From Rhodospirillaceae bacterium (GTDB taxonomy: Bacteria; Pseudomonadota; Alphaproteobacteria; Rhodospirillales; Rhodospirillaceae): a stretch of 46,621 nucleotides of DNA. Under the pieces are notes generated by a model. That model worked only from the letters and a program-made list of their open reading frames with translations, was not told where the DNA came from and did no database searches. The stretch lies in contig CANJRD010000024.1 of the NCBI GenBank assembly GCA_947476695.1, positions 1-46,621 on the forward strand, in the 5' to 3' direction. Shown here one piece after another: positions 26,356-35,621 of this stretch. The translations under genes were made by a program, and so were the position numbers. Numbering within the stretch: the first letter of the stretch is position 1; the number at the start of each line of letters is the position of its first letter.

Positions 26356-26922
26356 TTAGCCGACGCGCACGGTGGTATCGCTGAGGAACGTATACGGCGG
26401 AACCTCAAGGTTCGTCGGCGCGGGTCCTTTGCGGATGCGGCCGGAGGTGTCGTACATCGACCCATGGCACGGGCAGAAATAGCCGCCGAACTCGCCGCGC
26501 GGTTCGGTGACTTTCTGGCCGAGCGGAACGCAGCCAAGGTGGGTGCAGACGCCGACCAGCACCAGCAGTTCCTCGTGGCCCTTCTGAACGCGGGCTTCGT
26601 CCTTCTGCGGATCCTTCAACTCGCCCATCGGCACCTTACGGGCCTCTTCGATCTCGGCCTTCGTACGGTGACGCGCGAACACCGGCTTGCCGCGCCACAG
26701 GAAGGTGATGCCCATGCCTTCGGCGATGCCCGAGGTGTTGACCTCAGTGGTCGACATCGAGAGCGTGTCGGCAGCGGGATTCATGCTGTGGATCAGCGGC
26801 CACACCATCAAAGCCCCGCCGACGGCGCCGGCGGCCACAGTGGTGTTGAGCAGGAAATCACGACGGGTTTCCCCATCTGCGCCATCCGCGTGGGCGGTAT
26901 GGGCAGGTGCCGTATTGGCCAT
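26356..26922 (-). CDS. petA: Ubiquinol-cytochrome c reductase Rieske iron-sulfur subunit
   Basis: 188 residues from the ATG at 26922, preceded by AAGGGG. A twin-arginine-like N-terminus ([22 protein letters not shown]) doubles as the membrane anchor. The 2Fe-2S cluster is held by [12 protein letters not shown] and [21 protein letters not shown], giving the Cys-His pairs and the disulfide cysteines. The end, [18 protein letters not shown], is as expected. First gene of the bc1 operon and divergent from trmL across 264 bases of mostly GC-rich DNA, in which I cannot point to a clear promoter. Confidence 0.97.
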   Translation of the reverse strand: MANTAPAHTAHADGADGETRRDFLLNTTVAAGAVGGALMVWPLIHSMNPAADTLSMSTTEVNTSGIAEGMGITFLWRGKPVFARHRTKAEIEEARKVPMGELKDPQKDEARVQKGHEELLVLVGVCTHLGCVPLGQKVTEPRGEFGGYFCPCHGSMYDTSGRIRKGPAPTNLEVPPYTFLSDTTVRVG

Positions 26923-27186
26923 TTTGAACCCCTTCAAAAGGAAGCGTCTCGCGGTACTGCCGCGGGTAGTAACCGGCCCGCTCCGCCGTAAAGAACCGCT
27001 TTTTAGAGACGGTCGGCCGGAGGGGCTGGCGGGCTGACCCGCGGGGCCTTGCTGCCCCCCCCAACCGGCCAGCAACCGGCGGAAGCGCAAGGATTTTCAG
27101 CGGGCTGGGTATAGGATAAAACGCCAGCCTTGAAAAGGGCCTGTGGCGCCCGAAAAATTCAGAAAAAACAGGGCCTCGCGCCTTCC

Positions 27187-27657
27187 ATGCGGCTTGCACT
27201 GTTCCAACCCGACATCCCGCAAAACACCGGGGCCCTGCTGCGGATCGGGGCCTGTTTCCGGGTGGCCGTGGACATCATTGAGCCCTGCGGCTTTCCCTAC
27301 GACGACAAGCGCATACGCCGCGCGGCTATGGATTACGGCCCGCTTTGCGAGCTGGAGCGCCATTTATCATGGGATACTTTCCTGGCGACCCACCGGGCCC
27401 GGGGCGGGCGTCTGGTGCTGCTGACCACGGCGGCCACCGTCAGCCATGCGGATTTCGCCTTTTCCCCCGACGACACGCTGATTCTGGGCCGGGAAACCGC
27501 CGGCGTGACGCCCGCCGTGACCGCAGCCGCCGACGCCAGCCTACGTATCCCTATCGCCGCCGATCACAGATCTTTGAATGTGGCGGTGGCGGGGGCCATC
27601 GTCGTCGCGGAGGCATTGAGGCAACTTGATGTTTTTAAAGGAAAAACGTCGCTATAG
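27187..27657 (+). CDS. trmL: tRNA (cytidine(34)-2'-O)-methyltransferase TrmL
   Basis: SPOUT-class knot methyltransferase that modifies the wobble base of tRNA-Leu. 156 residues. Motifs: LFQPDIPQNTGALLRIGACF (about 4-23), EPCGFPYDDKRIRRAAMDYG, LILGRETAGVTPAV (SAM knot) and IPIAADHRSLNVAVAGAIVVAEALRQ (here HRSLNVAVAGAIVV). I use the ATG at 27187, which puts the first beta strand at residue 2; an upstream in-frame ATG at 27130 adds a non-homologous tail. Commonly found beside petABC in alphaproteobacteria. Confidence 0.94.
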   Translation: MRLALFQPDIPQNTGALLRIGACFRVAVDIIEPCGFPYDDKRIRRAAMDYGPLCELERHLSWDTFLATHRARGGRLVLLTTAATVSHADFAFSPDDTLILGRETAGVTPAVTAAADASLRIPIAADHRSLNVAVAGAIVVAEALRQLDVFKGKTSL

Positions 27658-27852
27658 CCGCGAAAAACGGCCAACGTTTTACTGACAAGATTTTCATCCC
27701 CCGCCCATCGTCTCGTAACGTTCGCGATCCTATATTGTTTTCATAGAGCGGCCCGTTGATCCCCCCCTCACCGGGACCGCCCCAGACCGCCCCGTATTCC
27801 CCTTCGGCGCGGTTTGGCCCAGAGAAGGGTCCTGATCCCCTCGGGACTCATT

Positions 27853-27895
27853 AAACGAAACGGCCCCGCTCCCCCCGGCGGGGCCGTTGTCGTTT
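27853..27895. terminator. Bidirectional-type intrinsic terminator between trmL and cca
   Basis: A 10-bp perfect stem ACGGCCCCGC (27860-27869) / GCGGGGCCGT (27878-27887) with an 8-base loop is extended by AAACGA (27853-27858) / TCGTTT (27890-27895). Read on the minus strand, the T-rich arm TTTCGTTTAAT follows the stem 16 bases after the cca stop; on the plus strand TTGTCGTTT follows. It can end both converging transcripts. The rest of the 253-base gap (27658-27852) contains no gene I can identify. Confidence 0.75.
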
Positions 27896-27910
27896 CGAAT
27901 TCTCGCTTTA

Positions 27911-29188
27911 TTAGGGCCGCACGCCGTTTAACGCCGCCCGGCGGGCCAGTTCCGCCAGGGCCTCGGCCCGGGATGCGGCGAAACCGCCGAGGATCCACCA
28001 CTCCGTCAGGCCCTTGAGCATCCGCCCAACCTCCGGCCCCGGCACGACCCCGGCCTTTAATACGTCTTCGCCCCCGAGCGGGAGGGGCCGGTGGGTCCAA
28101 AGACCGATGCGGGCGATCAGCGCGAGCCAAGCGCTCTGCGACAACGGCGTGCCGAGACTCGGCTGGGCGGCCCAGGCCAGCAGAGCGCGTTCGCGCATCA
28201 GGATCGTGCCATGACCGTAGAGCGCTGCGTCGATGTCCACGGACGGTGTGCGCGGCGTCACCGTCGGTGATCCGACCAGCGCCGCGAGCGCGCCTTTATC
28301 GGCATTCGAGAGTTTCAGACGGTCGGCGACATCGCCCGCCGCGGCGGCTGGGATAAGGACCGCAAGACGCCGCAGCCAGCTGCGATCCTCAAGCTCGATT
28401 CCGCGCTCGGCGTCGATCAGGTTGCGCAAGGCCTGTACGTCGTCCCGCAGCGGCAGGATCGCGGCGAGAACGCCGCTTTCGCGCATCTGCTTGATCGCGC
28501 CGTTCGGATCGGGCGCGCCGAGAAGCTTCGCCATCTCCGTCTGCACGCGTTCGGCGGAAAGGCGCGCCAGACCTTCTTTATGTGCGCCCGCAGCCGCCAA
28601 TGTCGCCGCGTCGATGGGCGCGCGGCCATACAGCGCCGCGAAACGGAATAGCCGCAGGATTCGCAAGTAGTCTTCTTGAATGCGGTCGGCGGGTTCGCCG
28701 ACGAAACGCACGCGGCCCGTACGCGCGTCTGTCACGCCGCCGTGATAGTCGTGCAGCAGGCCGTCGGGCGTCATCGACATCGCGTTAAAGGTAAAGTCGC
28801 GCCGGCCCGCGTCTTCCCGCCAGTCGGTCGTGAACGCGACCGCCGCATGCCGTCCGTCGCAGGCGGTGTCGCGCCGGAGTGACGTGATCTCGAACGTACG
28901 GCCATCCACCAGCGCGGTGATGGTGCCGTGATCGATCCCCGTCGGGATCGCGCGCAAACCCGCATCCTGCAGGCGCTTCGCCACCTCGTCCGGCGTTTCC
29001 GGCGTGCCGATGTCGATCTCGCTGTCGGCCGTGTCGCGTCCCATGATCGCATCGCGCACACAACCGCCCACCGTGCGCACGTCAACACGCGGCGCGCCGA
29101 GCGCGTCGTACACGCGCACGAGTTTGGGATCGCGCCGCCATATGGGATCGAGGCGCGTGGACTCCGGCATGTCAGCGGGGCTTTTCAT
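27911..29188 (-). CDS. cca: CCA tRNA nucleotidyltransferase/poly(A) polymerase family
   Basis: Adds or repairs the 3' CCA of tRNAs. 425 residues, class II. Motif A region: VRTVGGCVRDAIMGR (about 38-51) followed by SEIDIGTPETPDEV. The usual metal-binding DxD here reads Glu57-Ile-Asp59, a conservative change. Motif B is RRDFTFNAMSM. The template-recognition region holds EDYLRILRLFRFAALYG, then a helical body and a tail. The ATG at 29188 overlaps the end of the DUF6111 gene; an ATG at 29170 directly after that gene's stop is an equal alternative. Last gene of a four-gene minus-strand operon ending at a strong terminator. Confidence 0.93.
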   Translation of the reverse strand: MKSPADMPESTRLDPIWRRDPKLVRVYDALGAPRVDVRTVGGCVRDAIMGRDTADSEIDIGTPETPDEVAKRLQDAGLRAIPTGIDHGTITALVDGRTFEITSLRRDTACDGRHAAVAFTTDWREDAGRRDFTFNAMSMTPDGLLHDYHGGVTDARTGRVRFVGEPADRIQEDYLRILRLFRFAALYGRAPIDAATLAAAGAHKEGLARLSAERVQTEMAKLLGAPDPNGAIKQMRESGVLAAILPLRDDVQALRNLIDAERGIELEDRSWLRRLAVLIPAAAAGDVADRLKLSNADKGALAALVGSPTVTPRTPSVDIDAALYGHGTILMRERALLAWAAQPSLGTPLSQSAWLALIARIGLWTHRPLPLGGEDVLKAGVVPGPEVGRMLKGLTEWWILGGFAASRAEALAELARRAALNGVRP

Positions 29189-29459
29189 CCATACGCCCCG
29201 GCACGACTTTGCCGTTCTCGAGATGTGAGGGTGTGTAGATCGAACCGGCGTCGCTGCCCGTGGTCAACGCCGTGACGACAAGACTTGCCAGCGTCAGCAG
29301 TGCGCCGAGTAACAACAGCAACGGCCAGGGGCCACGCTCGACCTTGGGTGCTTCGCCGTCGTGGCTGGCGACATACCGGCTGCGATACCACGCCCAAGCG
29401 AGATAGACCGCCGATGGCAGCAGGAACGGCACGATGTAAGTGACGACGATTCGGAACAT
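29172..29459 (-). CDS. DUF6111-family small membrane protein
   Basis: 95 residues with two membrane spans (IVVTYIVPFLLPSAVYLAWAW, about 4-24, and WPLLLLLGALLTLASLVVTAL, about 45-65) and a short C-terminal region GSIYTPSHLENGKVVPGRMD. The size and this ending match what I recall of DUF6111, a family found between Nudix and cca genes in alphaproteobacteria. Function unknown. Its stop lies within the start region of cca, which suggests translational coupling. Confidence 0.75.
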   Translation of the reverse strand: MFRIVVTYIVPFLLPSAVYLAWAWYRSRYVASHDGEAPKVERGPWPLLLLLGALLTLASLVVTALTTGSDAGSIYTPSHLENGKVVPGRMDEKPR

Positions 29460-29480
29460 CTTCTCCGCCTGCGCCGCGCA

Positions 29481-30209
29481 TCAGAAGACGTTGGCGGCCG
29501 GAGCTTCGCTCACCAACGCGTCGTAGAGATTGAGCAGCATACCCGCGGTCGCTCCCCAGATATACCGATCACCGTATGGCATCGCGTAGTAGGCCCGTGT
29601 CAGACCGTTCCACTCGCGCGTGACGCGGCGATGGTTGGCGGCATCGAGGAAGAACGCGAGCGGCACCTCGAAGGCCGAGGCCACTTCTCCGGGATCGAGT
29701 GTGAGATCGAGCGGCGGCGTGACGACGCCAACCACCGGCGTGACCTGATAGCCGGTGATGGTGAGATAGGGCCGCAGATGGCCGAGAATCTCGATCGTCG
29801 CCGGATCGAGGCCGGTTTCCTCGCGCGCCTCGCGCAAGGCACAGGCCTCGGCATCCGCATCATCAGGGTCCTGACGACCGCCTGGAAACGCGACCTGGCC
29901 GGCGTGGCGCTTGAGACTGGCGGTGCGTTGGGTCAACAGCACCGTGTAGCCGCTATCGTGCTCGATCAACGGCACCAGCACCGCCGCGGCGACGGGTTTG
30001 ATCTTGCCGCCCGGCGTGCCGGGCGCGGTGTCGTAGGGGATGCCGCTCGACGGCAATGGGCCGAAACCTTCGGCTTTCAGCGCTTCGAGATTGCCTTCGG
30101 CCAAAAGACGCCGTGCGGTCGCAACGTCGCCGCTGACGACTCCGTCGCGCGCCCGGGCGAGCCGCGCGCGAATGGCGGCGCGGTCGAGATGTGGCAGCGC
30201 GACCGTCAT
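29481..30209 (-). CDS. Nudix hydrolase, CoA pyrophosphatase type
   Basis: Likely splits coenzyme A or its derivatives to 3',5'-ADP and 4'-phosphopantetheine. 242 residues. The UPF0035/NuCoA signature YTVLLTQRTASLKRHAGQVA then FPGG is followed directly by the Nudix box ending ACALREAREETGLDP; together these define the YeaB/NUDT7-8 branch. The N-terminal ~60 residues are helical. The ATG overlaps the stop of the DUF1285 gene by four bases, and DUF6111 follows 21 bases after its stop. Confidence 0.92.
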   Translation of the reverse strand: MTVALPHLDRAAIRARLARARDGVVSGDVATARRLLAEGNLEALKAEGFGPLPSSGIPYDTAPGTPGGKIKPVAAAVLVPLIEHDSGYTVLLTQRTASLKRHAGQVAFPGGRQDPDDADAEACALREAREETGLDPATIEILGHLRPYLTITGYQVTPVVGVVTPPLDLTLDPGEVASAFEVPLAFFLDAANHRRVTREWNGLTRAYYAMPYGDRYIWGATAGMLLNLYDALVSEAPAANVF

Positions 30210-30784
30210 GTGGTCTTGCCGACGCGGAAGAAGTGCCCGGCGCTCCAGACTCCGATGCAGTCCGGGTCTTGCGGGTCGGTCTCGGCGATCTCGACCAGTT
30301 CGTAGAACACAGGCCGTACGAGCCGCGCTTCCAACCCACGTCTGACAAAGATGTAAGGCCGGGGCTCGCCCTCGGCATTCTCCTCGATACGCAAGGCATG
30401 CGTGTCGTCGAGGGTGACGATGTCGTCGATATTGGTCCGGAATTTCAGGATCTGATCCCGGCCCGTGCCTTCGCGGAACAGTTCAACAGCCATGAACGGC
30501 GCGTCCTCGACTTCGATCACCCCGCTCTCGACCGGTGTGGTGAGCCAATAACTGCCGTCGGGTTTGCGATGCAGGACGGTAGAAAACAGCTTTACCAGCG
30601 CCAGACGGCCGATCGGCGAGCCGCGATAAAACCACGTGCCGTCGCGGGCGATCCGCATGTTGAAATCGCCGCATATCCCTTCGGGGATTTGATTTACAAC
30701 CGATGGTGTGTCGGTCGGCAAGGCCGTGCCCACCCGCTGGACCGTCGAGATTTCCCCTTCATTTGGATGCGGCCGTGGTTCCAT
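30206..30784 (-). CDS. DUF1285 domain-containing protein
   Basis: 192 residues from the ATG at 30784; the open frame continues upstream only as a shadow of moxR. Family features: ICGDFNMRIARDGTWFYRGSPI (the part IARDGTWFYRGSPI, about 70-83), LVKLFSTVLHRKPDGSYWL, TPVESGVIEVEDAPFMAVEL and, near the end, YIFVRRGLEARLVRPVFYEL. A structure of a family member has been solved by structural genomics as far as I recall, but the function is unknown. It is divergent from moxR with 79 bases between the starts, so the two operons may share regulation. Confidence 0.88.
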   Translation of the reverse strand: MEPRPHPNEGEISTVQRVGTALPTDTPSVVNQIPEGICGDFNMRIARDGTWFYRGSPIGRLALVKLFSTVLHRKPDGSYWLTTPVESGVIEVEDAPFMAVELFREGTGRDQILKFRTNIDDIVTLDDTHALRIEENAEGEPRPYIFVRRGLEARLVRPVFYELVEIAETDPQDPDCIGVWSAGHFFRVGKTT

Positions 30785-30863
30785 ACTCAGACCTTCAGCA
30801 AGCCGCCCAAAGACCCAACGGATACAAGGGCGTGGCGGCATCATCATATGGTGGAGGCGCGGT

Positions 30864-31892
30864 TTGAGCGCAACGAAATCGAGCGCCGGTGTCGCGTCTG
30901 CGGAGACGGGCGACGCCCTGCTGGCCGCCATCGAACAGGCGGCGGCGCGCATCCAAACCGCCCATGACGCCATCGCCAAGGTCATCGTCGGCCAACGCAA
31001 CGTCATCGAGGAAAGCCTGATCACACTGCTGGCCGGCGGCCACGTGCTGCTGGTCGGTGTACCGGGTCTGGCGAAGACGCGTCTCGTCCAGACGCTCGGC
31101 ACCGTGCTGGGTCTGGATGACAAGCGCGTGCAGTTCACCCCCGACCTGATGCCCGCCGACATTCTCGGTTCGGAAGTGTTGGAGCAGGATCAGGACGGCA
31201 AACGCTTCTTCCGCTTCATCACCGGCCCGGTGTTCTGCCAGCTGCTGATGGCCGACGAAATCAACCGCGCCAGCCCACGTACACAGTCTGCATTGCTGCA
31301 GGCGATGCAGGAACATCGCGTGTCGATCGGCGGCAGCTATCACGATCTGCCGCGCCCCTTCCATGTGCTCGCGACGCAGAACCCCATCGAGCAGGAAGGC
31401 ACCTATCCGCTGCCCGAAGCGCAGCTCGACCGGTTCCTGATGCAAGTCGACGTCGGTTATCCCGATCTCGCCGCCGAGCGCGAGATCGTGCTGATGACCA
31501 CCGGCGCTGACGAACAACCGCCCAAGCGCGTGTTCACCGGCGAGGAGCTGATGGCCGCGCAACGCATGGTGCGTCAGATCCCGGTCGGCGATAGCGTCGT
31601 CAACGCGATCCTGACGCTGGTGCGCGCAGGCCGCCCCGAAACCACCGACGTGCCGGAAGTGCGCGAGCAAGTGGTCTGGGGTCCGGGCCCGCGCGCGAGC
31701 CAGGCGCTCATGCTCGCCACCCGCGCGCGTGCGCTGCTGCAAGGCCGCCTCGCGCCGTCGGTGGACGACGTCATCGCGCTGGCGCGTCCGGTGCTGCAAC
31801 ACCGTATGGCGCTGAACTTCGCCGCGCGTGCCGACGGACGCACGCTGCCCGCTCTGATCGAGCGGCTCTGCGCCCGCATCGACGCGGCATAA
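30864..31892 (+). CDS. MoxR-family AAA+ ATPase
   Basis: 342 residues from TTG at 30864, chosen because GGAGG sits six bases upstream and no in-frame ATG is nearby before the domain. Walker A GVPGLAKTRLVQTL, Walker B LLMADEINRASPRTQSALLQ, sensor 1 FHVLATQNPIEQEGTYPLPEAQLDRF and a C-terminal lid. MoxR proteins act as chaperone-like ATPases, usually with DUF58 and VWA partner proteins, in assembling or activating other complexes. This one begins a four-gene operon in which all later genes are spaced by fewer than 25 bases. Confidence 0.94.
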   Translation: MSATKSSAGVASAETGDALLAAIEQAAARIQTAHDAIAKVIVGQRNVIEESLITLLAGGHVLLVGVPGLAKTRLVQTLGTVLGLDDKRVQFTPDLMPADILGSEVLEQDQDGKRFFRFITGPVFCQLLMADEINRASPRTQSALLQAMQEHRVSIGGSYHDLPRPFHVLATQNPIEQEGTYPLPEAQLDRFLMQVDVGYPDLAAEREIVLMTTGADEQPPKRVFTGEELMAAQRMVRQIPVGDSVVNAILTLVRAGRPETTDVPEVREQVVWGPGPRASQALMLATRARALLQGRLAPSVDDVIALARPVLQHRMALNFAARADGRTLPALIERLCARIDAA

Positions 31893-31912
31893 GGGACGTC
31901 ACCCCCTCCATC

Positions 31913-32830
31913 ATGGCAACCGCGCCAGAAACTGCTCATCGCCTCCGCACGGCGGCCGACGCCGCCGCTGCGGCGCTGCCACCGCTGTTGGTGCAGGCGC
32001 AACGCATCGCCGCGACCGTGACGCTGGGCAGCCACGGCCGCCGGCGCGCAGGGCCCGGCGAATCGTTCTGGCAGTTCCGCCCTTATTCCCGCGACGACAC
32101 GCCCGCGTCGATCGACTGGCGCCAGACCGCCAAGTTCGACACGGTCTTCGTGCGCGATAGAGAGTGGGTGGCCGCGCAGACGGTGGCGCTGTGGTGCGAC
32201 ATGTCGCCATCGATGGACTACAGCTCGAAGCGCAATCTGCCGACCAAAGCCGAACGCGCCGCCGTGCTCACCATCGCGCTGGCCGAACTGCTGCTCGAAG
32301 GCGGCGAACGCCTGATCCGTCTGTCGCCAACGGGCGTGCCCCAGCGTTCCGCCGCATCGGGACGCATCGCCGTCGCGCAACTGGCCAACGCGCTGGTCAC
32401 CGAAATGAGCGCGCAATCGAAAACGCCGGTGCATCCGCAATTCCCGACCCCGCTGCCCCGGCACGCGGCTGTGGTGCTGGTCAGCGATTTCCTCGCGCCG
32501 CTGGACGAGATCGCCGCCAACATCAAGACGCTGTCGCGCCAAGGCGCGACCGGCCATCTGCTGCAAGTGCTCGACCCGGCGGAAGAGTCGCTGCCCTTCA
32601 AGGGCCGCATCCGCTTCACCGGCATGGAAGCCGAGGGCACGACCATCGTCGAGCGCACCGAAGACGCGCGCGCGACATACATGACCCGCATCGCCGCGCA
32701 GAAGGATGGCCTGCGCGAGCTGGCCGGCCGCGCCGGTTGGAGTTACGCCCTGCATCACACCGATCGCAGCCCACAGGCCAGCTTGGCCGCGCTGCATCAG
32801 GCGATGACCGGCTTCGGACCGCGAGGCTGA
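31913..32830 (+). CDS. DUF58 domain-containing protein
   Basis: 305 residues, no membrane span. The DUF58 core is GSHGRRRAGPGESFWQFRPY then SRDDTPASIDWRQTAKFDTVFVRD (RDDTPASIDWRQTAK is the hallmark), followed by a VWA-like fold: VALWCDMSPSMDYSS with a MIDAS-like DMSPS motif, and VLVSDFLAPLDEI. The Asp-x-Ser-x-Ser pattern (DMSPS) is kept, so metal-dependent adhesion is possible. Such proteins are the standard partners of MoxR ATPases, which fits its place 20 bases after moxR. Confidence 0.92.
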   Translation: MATAPETAHRLRTAADAAAAALPPLLVQAQRIAATVTLGSHGRRRAGPGESFWQFRPYSRDDTPASIDWRQTAKFDTVFVRDREWVAAQTVALWCDMSPSMDYSSKRNLPTKAERAAVLTIALAELLLEGGERLIRLSPTGVPQRSAASGRIAVAQLANALVTEMSAQSKTPVHPQFPTPLPRHAAVVLVSDFLAPLDEIAANIKTLSRQGATGHLLQVLDPAEESLPFKGRIRFTGMEAEGTTIVERTEDARATYMTRIAAQKDGLRELAGRAGWSYALHHTDRSPQASLAALHQAMTGFGPRG

Positions 32831-32846
32831 TGATCATGCGTGTCCC

Positions 32847-35621
32847 ATGCTGAGCCTCGGCGCCTTCACGTTCATGGCCCCCGCGGTGTTGATCGCGGCG
32901 GCGGTGCTGCCGTTGGTATGGCTGCTGCTGCGCCTGACGCCGCCGGCCGTGCGCCGTCTCGACTTTCCGGCGGCACGTCTGTTGTTCAATCTCGAAAAGA
33001 CCGAACGCACCCCGGCGCGCACGCCGCCCTGGCTGCTGATCCTGCGCATGGGCCTTCTCGCGCTCGCCATCCTCGGCCTCGCCGATCCGGTGCTGACCGC
33101 CGACCGCGGCGAAGGCAGCGGACCTCTGGTGATGGTGGTGGACAACGGCTGGGCGTCGGCGACGCAGTGGGACGCACGCGTCAAAGCCGCGCGCAATCTG
33201 TTGGAGCGCGCCGATCGCCGTCAGCAGCAGGTCGCCTTCCTCACCACCGCGCCGGGCGCCGAGCCGCCTGGCGCGCTGCAACTAGAGCCGGCCCGCGAGG
33301 CGCTGGCGCAGATCACGGAACTTGAACCGCAGCCCTGGCCCGCCGACCGCGCCGCAGCGGCAAAGCAATTGCGCACGCTGAAGATCGACGGCGCGGCGTC
33401 CGCGATCTGGATCACCGATGGCGTCGCCACCGATGGCGACCGCGAGCTGACCGACGCGCTTGAGGCCTTGGGTCGCGTCAGCATCGTCGAAGCCAACGAT
33501 GCCAATATGCCGCTTGTCCTGCCGCCGCCGCAGCGTGGCCTGGCGCAGAACGGCGGGAACCGGATCAATGTGCGCGTGAAGCGCATCGCGGCGGGCGATC
33601 TGCCGGCGATCGCGCCGACGGCGCGCGCGCTCGACCCGCAGGGGCAAGTGCTGTCGCGCACCAACGTCAGCATCGAGCGCGGGCAATTGGTCGGCGAAGC
33701 GGCCTTCGACCTTCCGCCGGAACTCGCCAATCGCATCGCGCGCTTCGACATCGAAGGCCAGGCCAGCGCGGGCGCGACGGTACTGGCCGACGCGCGCTGG
33801 CAGCGCCGCCCGGTCGGTGTCGCCAGCACGACGTCGAATGGCATTTCGGCGCCGCTGCTGGAAGACGCCTACTACATCCATCAAGCGCTCGATCCCTTCG
33901 CCGAGGTACGCTCCGGCACGCTCGACGAGCTGATGGCGCGTCCGCTGTCGGTGCTGTTCATGGCCAGCGGCGGCAAGATCCTCGACGCCGAATTGCCGCG
34001 CATGCAGGAATGGGTCGAGAAAGGCGGCGTGCTCGTGCGCTTCGCCGGCCCGCGTCTGGACAGCAACGTTGATAGTCTTCTGCCGGTGCGCTTGCGCTCC
34101 GGTGGCCGCAGCTTCGGCGGCGCGTTGTCTTGGGAACAACCGGTGGCGCTGGGCGCGTTCCCGGACAACTCGCCGTTCAAGGACATGACCGTGCCGGACG
34201 ACGTGACCGTCCGCACACAAGTTCTCGCCGAACCGACGCCCGATCTCGCCGCCAAGACCTGGGCCCGCCTGGGCGACGGCACGCCGCTCGTCACCGCCGA
34301 ACGCCGCGGCGAGGGCTGGGTGATCCTGTTCCATGTCACCGCCACGCCGGAATGGTCGGCGCTGCCGTTGTCGGGACTGTTCGTCGACATGATGCGGCGG
34401 ACCATCGACATGAGCACCGGCGTCGCCGGCGATGCCGGTGCGGCGCTGGACGGCGTGCTCGCGCCGCTGTCGTTGATGGACGGGCGTGGACGCCTGCAAC
34501 AGCCCGGCCCGACCGCGAAGCCACTGGCGGCGCGCAATCTGACGGAGATCAAAGCCGGGCCGGAAACGCCGCCCGGCCTTTACGGTTCGCCGGCAAACAG
34601 CTTCGCCTTCAACCTCTCGCCGGAACTCGTGAACGTCGAACCGCTGCGCGCCTTGCCGCGCGATGCGACACACCTGAACTTCGAGGGCCTAGCGCGGGAA
34701 CGCGCGATGAAGCCCTGGCTGCTGAGCGCCGCCCTCGCTTTGCTGATCGTCGATTTGATCGTGAGCTTCGTGTTGCGCGGTCTGACGCCCGAGGTGTCCG
34801 TGACACGGCTGCGGAACGCCACCGGCGCGATCGTGCTGCTGGCACTGTTGCTGGCACCAAGCTCCGGTCACGCCGCCGAGGCGCCGCGCAAGCCGCTGGA
34901 TTCCACCACGTCCTCGGCCATCCTCGAAACGCGCCTGGCCTATGTCGTCAGCGGGCGTTCCGACATCGACAAGATTTGCGAGGCCGGCTTGCGCACGTTG
35001 ACGCAGGTGCTGTCCGGACGCACGTCGGCGGAAATGGCGCCGCCGGCCGCCGTCGACCTGAACGCCGGCAACATCAGCGCCGACACGCTGACGCCCTACC
35101 CGGTGCTGTACTGGCGCATCACCGGTGACTCCGCGAAGCCCAGCGCGGCCGCGGCCGCGGCGATCTCCACGTATCTGCATCGCGGCGGCATGGTGGTGTT
35201 CGATTCACCGGAGCAAGCCGGCGCCATTGGCGCGAACGGCTCCGGTCAAAAGCTCGAAGATATTCTGCGCACCATCGACATCCCGCCGTTGGTCAACATG
35301 GCGCCCGACCATGTGCTGACGCGCTCGTTCTATCTGACGCAAGGATTGCCGGGACGTTTCGTGGACTCGCCCGTGCTGGTCGAGCGGGGCTCCACCGCCA
35401 ACGACGGCGTGTCGTCGGTGATCATCGGCGGCAACGACTGGGCCTCGGCCTGGGCGCGCGAGACCAGTGGTCTGCCGATGTTCGCGGCCGTGCCTGGCGG
35501 GGAGCAGCAACGTGAGCTGGCCTACCGCGCCGGCGTCAACATGGTGATGTACGCGCTGACGGGTAACTATAAGTCCGATCAGGTGCACCTGCCGGCGATC
35601 CGCCAAAGGCTGACGCAATGA
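32847..35621 (+). CDS. BatA-like N-terminal and DUF4159 C-terminal membrane protein
   Basis: 924 residues. Two N-terminal spans enclose the aerotolerance-type (BatA) segment: LGAFTFMAPAVLIAAAVLPL (1-27) and LLILRMGLLALAILGLADPV (about 57-77). A periplasmic part follows, with a VWA-like region (LVMVVDNGWASATQW) and a GATase-like region (PLSVLFMASGGKILDAELPR). A third span lies near 621-643 (LLSAALALLIVDLIVSFVL) and a fourth, signal-like, near 661-676. The final ~230 residues are DUF4159, a class I glutamine-amidotransferase-like fold: AYVVSGRSDIDKICEAGL and HRGGMVVFDSPEQAG. The stop overlaps the next ATG. Function unknown. Confidence 0.85.
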   Translation: MLSLGAFTFMAPAVLIAAAVLPLVWLLLRLTPPAVRRLDFPAARLLFNLEKTERTPARTPPWLLILRMGLLALAILGLADPVLTADRGEGSGPLVMVVDNGWASATQWDARVKAARNLLERADRRQQQVAFLTTAPGAEPPGALQLEPAREALAQITELEPQPWPADRAAAAKQLRTLKIDGAASAIWITDGVATDGDRELTDALEALGRVSIVEANDANMPLVLPPPQRGLAQNGGNRINVRVKRIAAGDLPAIAPTARALDPQGQVLSRTNVSIERGQLVGEAAFDLPPELANRIARFDIEGQASAGATVLADARWQRRPVGVASTTSNGISAPLLEDAYYIHQALDPFAEVRSGTLDELMARPLSVLFMASGGKILDAELPRMQEWVEKGGVLVRFAGPRLDSNVDSLLPVRLRSGGRSFGGALSWEQPVALGAFPDNSPFKDMTVPDDVTVRTQVLAEPTPDLAAKTWARLGDGTPLVTAERRGEGWVILFHVTATPEWSALPLSGLFVDMMRRTIDMSTGVAGDAGAALDGVLAPLSLMDGRGRLQQPGPTAKPLAARNLTEIKAGPETPPGLYGSPANSFAFNLSPELVNVEPLRALPRDATHLNFEGLARERAMKPWLLSAALALLIVDLIVSFVLRGLTPEVSVTRLRNATGAIVLLALLLAPSSGHAAEAPRKPLDSTTSSAILETRLAYVVSGRSDIDKICEAGLRTLTQVLSGRTSAEMAPPAAVDLNAGNISADTLTPYPVLYWRITGDSAKPSAAAAAAISTYLHRGGMVVFDSPEQAGAIGANGSGQKLEDILRTIDIPPLVNMAPDHVLTRSFYLTQGLPGRFVDSPVLVERGSTANDGVSSVIIGGNDWASAWARETSGLPMFAAVPGGEQQRELAYRAGVNMVMYALTGNYKSDQVHLPAIRQRLTQ

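Noticed and set aside
33282-34673. A 463-codon open frame antisense to the DUF4159 gene
   Set aside because: Arg-rich shadow composition over a gene with membrane spans and recognised domains on the other strand.
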